Source: Neorhizobium huautlense (GTDB taxonomy: Bacteria; Pseudomonadota; Alphaproteobacteria; Rhizobiales; Rhizobiaceae). Taken from it: a stretch of DNA of 64,000 bases. The stretch is taken from contig NZ_PVBM01000014.1 of the NCBI RefSeq assembly GCF_002968575.1, forward strand, positions 81,425 through 145,424, given 5' to 3'. The notes beneath the pieces are model-generated. The model was given only the letters and a program-made list of their open reading frames with translations. It searched no databases and was not told the origin of the DNA. Shown here piece by piece: positions 60,283 through 64,000 of this stretch. Position numbers and translations under genes: made by a program. Positions within the stretch are counted from its first letter, which is position 1, and each line of letters begins with the position of its first letter.

Positions 60283-62439
60283 ATGGACATCGAAAGAACA
60301 GGCAGCCGCTCAAGCCAGGCCCTTATCCGCTACCGGAATGCGGTCCTTTTGGGTTGCACAGCTCTTGCAGCCTTCGTGCCGACGCTCTTGCTTGCCCAGG
60401 ACACGGAGAGTTCCGGTTCCGATACGACGCTCAAGCCGATTGTCCTTCAGGGCAGCAGCAATGCCGCCGTGCTCGACGTCGAAAACGACGCCAAGTCAAT
60501 CGTCGTGACGGAGACGACAGGCGTCGGCAAGATGCCGACGGATATCCTTGAAACGCCCGCTTCGGTCTCCGTCATCACCTCAAAGGAAGTCAGGGAGCGC
60601 GCCGCTGACAGTATCGAGCAGGTCGTGCAATATACATCCGGCGTGGTTACGGACTATTACGGTTCGGATGATCGTTTCGACTATTTCAAGATCCGCGGTT
60701 TCACCCCGTTTACCTACCGCGACGGTTTGGTCATCGGCAGAACCTGGAGCGGGATTCGTGAGGAGCCCTATGCCTTCGAACGCGTCGAGGTTCTGAAGGG
60801 AGCCAATTCTACAGGCTTTGGGGTTTCCGATCCCGGTGGGTCTGTGAATTATGTTACCAAGACGCCGAAGAGCGAGCGTTTCGGCGAGGCCTATGTCACG
60901 GGTGGCTCGTTCGAGCACAAGGAGGCGGGTTTTGACTTCGGGGATAACATCACCGAGGACGACACCCTCTCCTACCGCTTGACCGGCAAGTTGCAGCGGT
61001 CGGACGCCGAATACGACTATTCGCAGGACGACGAAAACTTCATCATGGGCGGCCTGACCTGGCGTCCCACCGATGCGACGAGCCTGACATTCGTGTTCGA
61101 TCACCTCGACAGGGACGGCACTCCCAGTGGCGGCGGTCATCCGAGGGGCACCGATTTCGACAGGGACCGTTTCTTCGGCGAGCCCGATTATAACTACGAC
61201 ACCACGAACAGGAACACCTACAGTGTCATGTTCGACCACGATTTCGGGAATGGCCTGACCTTCAATTCCAGCGCGCGCTACAGCAAATCCGATACGGGCT
61301 TCGGCTACGCCTACATTTATGACGCGTTGGGTGCCGCTGACCCCTCCGACACCATTGTGGACCGCTCGTTCTTCGGCAGCGACAGATCCACGGAGCAGTT
61401 CATCGTCGACGCGCATCTGATCTACGAGACGCATTTCAACGACGTGGACAGCCGCACCCTTGCAGGGGTCGAATACAATGCGTTCAACTCGGATGGCGAT
61501 ACCTACTATGGTGCCGCCCCCGGCATAGATTGGGAGAACCCGGTCTATTCAGGTGTGCCGGGTTCGGTGCCGCTCTATACGACTGTGAAAAATGACCAGA
61601 AAACGACGGCTATCTATCTCCAGCAGGATCTGACCTTCTTCGACAAGCTGACCGCAAGCGTCGGCCTGCGCAATGACTGGCTTGACCTACGTGAGGACGG
61701 CGTGAATGCCTATACCGGACCATATGGCGGCGAATCCGATCTCAGCGAATTCACCAAGCGCGTCGGCCTGAGTTACAAGATCACCGAAGAGCTCGCGGTC
61801 TATACAAGTTATGCCGAGTCTGTCGCGCCGCCGAGCGCAGGGACGGAGCCGACGACCGGCACGCAGTATGAAGTCGGGCTCAAGTACCGGCCGGACGCAT
61901 TCCCCGCTTTGTTCACCGCCTCCGTCTACGACCTGACGATGGAGAACATCACGACATACGAAGCTCCCGTATACCTTCCGGCAACAGTTGAGAAGATCCG
62001 GCACCGTGGCATCGATCTTGAGGCGAAAGCAGAGATAACGAACAATATCAACTTGATAGCCGCCTATTCCTATATCGATTCCGAGATCGTCGAGAAGGGC
62101 GGCGCCTACGACGGCAAACGCTTCGCACAGGTTCCCGAGCACCTCGCTTCAGTGTGGGGCACATATACGATGGAAGGAAACGGACGCCGCGGCGACATGA
62201 CCCTTGGCCTTGGCGCTCGCTATACGGGTTCGTATTACTTCGACAACGCAAATACGCGAAAATCGGAAGACGCCGTGGTCTTTGATGCGGCCTTCACCTA
62301 CAAGATCCAGGAGAACACGACCTTCCAGCTGAATGTCAGCAACCTGTTCGACGAGAAGCACGTCGCCAACGATGACGGCGGGGCGTATTACTACAATCCC
62401 GGCCGCGCAATCTATGCGACGCTGCGCCAGACCTGGTGA
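60283..62439 (+). CDS. TonB-dependent siderophore receptor
   Basis: 718 residues with signal peptide (hydrophobic about 19-38, ending LLLAQ). Plug domain: about 70-190, with TPASVSVITSKEVRERAADS, QYTSGVVTDYYGSDDRFDYF, IRGFTPFTYRDG, ERVEVLKGANSTGFGVSDPGG. The barrel covers the rest, ending RAIYATLRQTW with the terminal aromatic. A TonB-box-like segment lies early (TLKPIVLQG). The pattern matches the FhuA/FoxA/FhuE-like siderophore receptor group. Context (FecBCD-E, SIP, AraC regulator) supports a ferric-siderophore substrate, possibly hydroxamate; the identity is not shown. Confidence 0.94.
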   Translation: MDIERTGSRSSQALIRYRNAVLLGCTALAAFVPTLLLAQDTESSGSDTTLKPIVLQGSSNAAVLDVENDAKSIVVTETTGVGKMPTDILETPASVSVITSKEVRERAADSIEQVVQYTSGVVTDYYGSDDRFDYFKIRGFTPFTYRDGLVIGRTWSGIREEPYAFERVEVLKGANSTGFGVSDPGGSVNYVTKTPKSERFGEAYVTGGSFEHKEAGFDFGDNITEDDTLSYRLTGKLQRSDAEYDYSQDDENFIMGGLTWRPTDATSLTFVFDHLDRDGTPSGGGHPRGTDFDRDRFFGEPDYNYDTTNRNTYSVMFDHDFGNGLTFNSSARYSKSDTGFGYAYIYDALGAADPSDTIVDRSFFGSDRSTEQFIVDAHLIYETHFNDVDSRTLAGVEYNAFNSDGDTYYGAAPGIDWENPVYSGVPGSVPLYTTVKNDQKTTAIYLQQDLTFFDKLTASVGLRNDWLDLREDGVNAYTGPYGGESDLSEFTKRVGLSYKITEELAVYTSYAESVAPPSAGTEPTTGTQYEVGLKYRPDAFPALFTASVYDLTMENITTYEAPVYLPATVEKIRHRGIDLEAKAEITNNINLIAAYSYIDSEIVEKGGAYDGKRFAQVPEHLASVWGTYTMEGNGRRGDMTLGLGARYTGSYYFDNANTRKSEDAVVFDAAFTYKIQENTTFQLNVSNLFDEKHVANDDGGAYYYNPGRAIYATLRQTW

Positions 62440-62485
62440 TCAAGCTGATCCCATCGGCAATACCGCCGGCGGGACATATCCGAAT

Positions 62486-63379
62486 TCACCGGGGTTGCCT
62501 TACCCTGCGCCATGCCGCTGGCGTGTCGCCAGCCAGCTGCCGAAAGGCCTTCGTGAAATGGGCCTGATCGGAAAAACCGAGCCGGGCCGCAATGTCGGCC
62601 ACCGTCATCTCGCTTTCCGCCAGCAGTTTCTGCGCAAGGCCGATGCGTTTTCCAAGCTGCCACTGCAGTGGCGTTTTGCCCGTTGTCTGCTTGAAGACCG
62701 TGGCGAACCAGCTTTCGGACAAGCCTACCGCCCCCGCCATCTCGGTAATGGTCAGGCGGCAATCGCTACGGGCCTCGATGCGCGAAAGGAGCTTGTTCAT
62801 TTGTGCTTGCGTCAGCCTGCCATTGGCGGCCTTGCCGTCGTTTTCGGGGATATCCAGAAGACCCGCGACAATACTGCCGACGAGGCTCTCGGCATAGACT
62901 GCATGCTTCGACGGACTTGATATCTCGTCGACCAGCAAATCCGCCAGCGTTTCTATCGCGCCGATATCCTGAATTTCGACCGGCCGGCGCAAGGCCGTCA
63001 ACGCCGCCGAAGTTCCCACCGATGGCGACAGAAATCTCAGCAGCCGATCCCTGTGCATGTGCAGATTGAGATGCGAGAAGCGGCGTATGGATTTGCTGTT
63101 TGTCCACATCGGGACACCGGCGGGAACATAGATCGCTCGCGTCATGGGCCGATGATGCTGCGCGAACTCTCCGTCGTGATTTGAGATTCGAATTCGGGAC
63201 GACACGTCGTCGAAGAATATCATGATGCGCGGGTCGTCGGACAGATAGTAGCCCGTGGCGCCCGACTGGCTCTCAGCCTCCCAAAAAACGCTCACCAGCC
63301 CGTCGAACTGGCGCCATTTAGCCGGCGTCACCACCCGAATCCCCTCGGTGCGCCAAATCATGGAATGCCAATAACTCAA
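62486..63379 (-). CDS. AraC-family transcriptional regulator
   Basis: 297 residues if a TTG at 63379 is used (it overlaps the stop of a small upstream frame, TTGA); the ATG at 63361 would give 291 and is equally possible because neither has a strong ribosome site. The C-terminal ~100 residues hold two helix-turn-helix units: DCRLTITEMAGAVGLSESWF and TVADIAARLGFSDQAHFTKAF, followed by AGDTPAAWRR. The N-terminal part (YLSDDPRIMIFFDD, YVPAGVPMWTNS) is a cupin-like ligand domain. Similar regulators activate siderophore uptake in response to the ferric siderophore; here the adjacent receptor is the likely target. Confidence 0.9.
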   Translation of the reverse strand: MSYWHSMIWRTEGIRVVTPAKWRQFDGLVSVFWEAESQSGATGYYLSDDPRIMIFFDDVSSRIRISNHDGEFAQHHRPMTRAIYVPAGVPMWTNSKSIRRFSHLNLHMHRDRLLRFLSPSVGTSAALTALRRPVEIQDIGAIETLADLLVDEISSPSKHAVYAESLVGSIVAGLLDIPENDGKAANGRLTQAQMNKLLSRIEARSDCRLTITEMAGAVGLSESWFATVFKQTTGKTPLQWQLGKRIGLAQKLLAESEMTVADIAARLGFSDQAHFTKAFRQLAGDTPAAWRRVRQPR

Positions 63380-63678
63380 TTTTTAAATCCACTCTTGCTC
63401 GGCATGAATATTGCCGCCTGCGGACGAAACATCCCGAAAAACCTCTCACGCAATGACTTCTCCGGATAGCCCCGAAGCGTCTGTCCGGAGACCCCATCTT
63501 CTATCCGAATACCCGATATAATATGAGTATTCTTATCGTGTTTGCTCATCTTGACAAGCTGTCCCGCCAAATCGCCAGTCCTAACAAGCCCGGTTCGCCT
63601 TAGAATATCAGATACTGGGTCCGCGCTATGAAGATTACGCGCAATTGTTTTTCTGAGAGGTGACGTGTTCCGTGGCAT
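63376..63678 (-). CDS. uncertain small ORF upstream of the AraC gene
   Basis: 100 residues (MPRNTSPLRKTIARNLHSAD ... GFKN), weakly supported: GGAA lies 10 bases before the ATG and its stop overlaps the AraC TTG start. It is basic and has no recognised domain. It begins only 4 bases beyond the repeat copy beside the tRNA. It may be non-coding leader sequence. Confidence 0.25.
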   Translation of the reverse strand: MPRNTSPLRKTIARNLHSADPVSDILRRTGLVRTGDLAGQLVKMSKHDKNTHIISGIRIEDGVSGQTLRGYPEKSLRERFFGMFRPQAAIFMPSKSGFKN

Positions 63679-63681
63679 TGG

Positions 63682-63770
63682 GGTTTCCTCCGCGCGGAAC
63701 GCCCGAAGCCCCGCGGTGGGGCTTTAAGTGGAATCGCAGGGATCTTTGGTTGGGGGGCAGGATTGCACCC
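63682..63770 (-). repeat. decayed partial copy of the tRNA-fMet 3' end and terminator
   Basis: Read on the minus strand, this copy carries a degraded T-arm/acceptor end (GCAATCCTGCCCCCCAACCA), then a hairpin AAGCCCC-GCGGT-GGGGCTT (63706-63724, plus strand) and GGAGGAAACC. The same order occurs at 63815-63897 in and after the intact tRNA, about 130 bases away. It may be an old tandem duplication or an attachment-site scar. Confidence 0.6.
63706..63724 (-). terminator. hairpin of the decayed tRNA copy
   Basis: Perfect 7-base stem AAGCCCC / GGGGCTT with loop GCGGT. No T-run follows on the minus strand, unlike the intact copy. Confidence 0.4.
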
Positions 63771-63831
63771 CTGGCACAGACGGCGGTCCTTGAAGAACTG
63801 ATGGGAGAGGCTGCGGTTTCCTCCGGAACGC

Positions 63832-63850
63832 AAAAATCCCCGCGGTGGGG
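63832..63850 (-). terminator. intrinsic terminator of tRNA-fMet
   Basis: On the minus strand, CCCC-ACCGC-GGGG followed by ATTTTTG lies about 24 bases after the tRNA end. The stem is short but the T-run and position fit a tRNA terminator. Confidence 0.55.
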
Positions 63851-63873
63851 CTCTTTGTTATCGCGGGAATTGT

Positions 63874-63950
<77 letters not shown>

Positions 63951-64000
63951 TCACCAAGAATACGGACCTTTGAGGCCCGGAAGCAAGTCAGGCGCGAGCC

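Overview
The window looks like a Rhizobiaceae chromosome or chromid (Rhizobium, Neorhizobium, Agrobacterium or Ensifer-like). The support is moderately high GC, rhizobial-type small proteins (a DUF982 protein and a MAKGQxRSNRE-type protein), ExoF/ExoP/ExoY-like polysaccharide genes and a PrsDE-like type I secretion pair. No insertion sequence, phage gene or CRISPR array was seen.

Bases 1-38,800 hold a large exopolysaccharide/secondary-metabolite locus. It has a Wzx flippase, a Wzy-like polymerase, an ExoF/Wza-like export protein, a Wzz-like chain-length protein, a separate CpsD-like ATPase, an ExoY/WcaJ-type initiating sugar-phosphate transferase, a GMC oxidoreductase and nine glycosyltransferases. 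Inside it sit a 2181-residue type I PKS (KS-AT-KR-DH-ACP-TE), a divergent hybrid NRPS (formyltransferase, half condensation domain, adenylation domain carrying an inserted luciferase-like monooxygenase, PCP) and a PPTase. The PKS, flippase and a glycosyltransferase run in one direction. A second tight operon (28,081 to 21,887, minus) encodes two glycosyltransferases, a CysE-like acetyltransferase, an AMP-ligase, a stand-alone ACP and a PLP-dependent decarboxylase. The layout suggests a polysaccharide, or co-exported small molecule, carrying an unusual acyl/aminoacyl decoration.

Bases 39,279-46,673 (minus) are a compact type I secretion operon. It encodes a prion-like Q/N-rich and glycine-rich protein, a protein with QTN...D-D repeats, an ABC exporter with a long N-terminal extension and an HlyD-type adaptor. 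This is the best candidate for an undescribed system, probably a secreted matrix or fibre. A divergent LuxR-type regulator with a degenerate receiver lies next to it (47,299-48,117). A second regulator of the same design is cut by the left edge of the window (1-703), so the pair brackets the whole matrix region.

Bases 48,000-54,000 are a backbone-like stretch of small rhizobial orphan genes, a cold-shock protein with its terminator, a DUF982 protein, an OmpR/histidine-kinase pair and a DUF3313-type lipoprotein. Bases 55,007-63,379 are a siderophore-iron uptake locus: a five-gene operon with 4-base overlaps (binding protein, two permeases, ATPase, siderophore-interacting reductase), a divergent TonB-dependent receptor and an AraC regulator. 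The window ends with an initiator tRNA-Met gene (minus) beside a decayed partial copy of its own 3' end and terminator.
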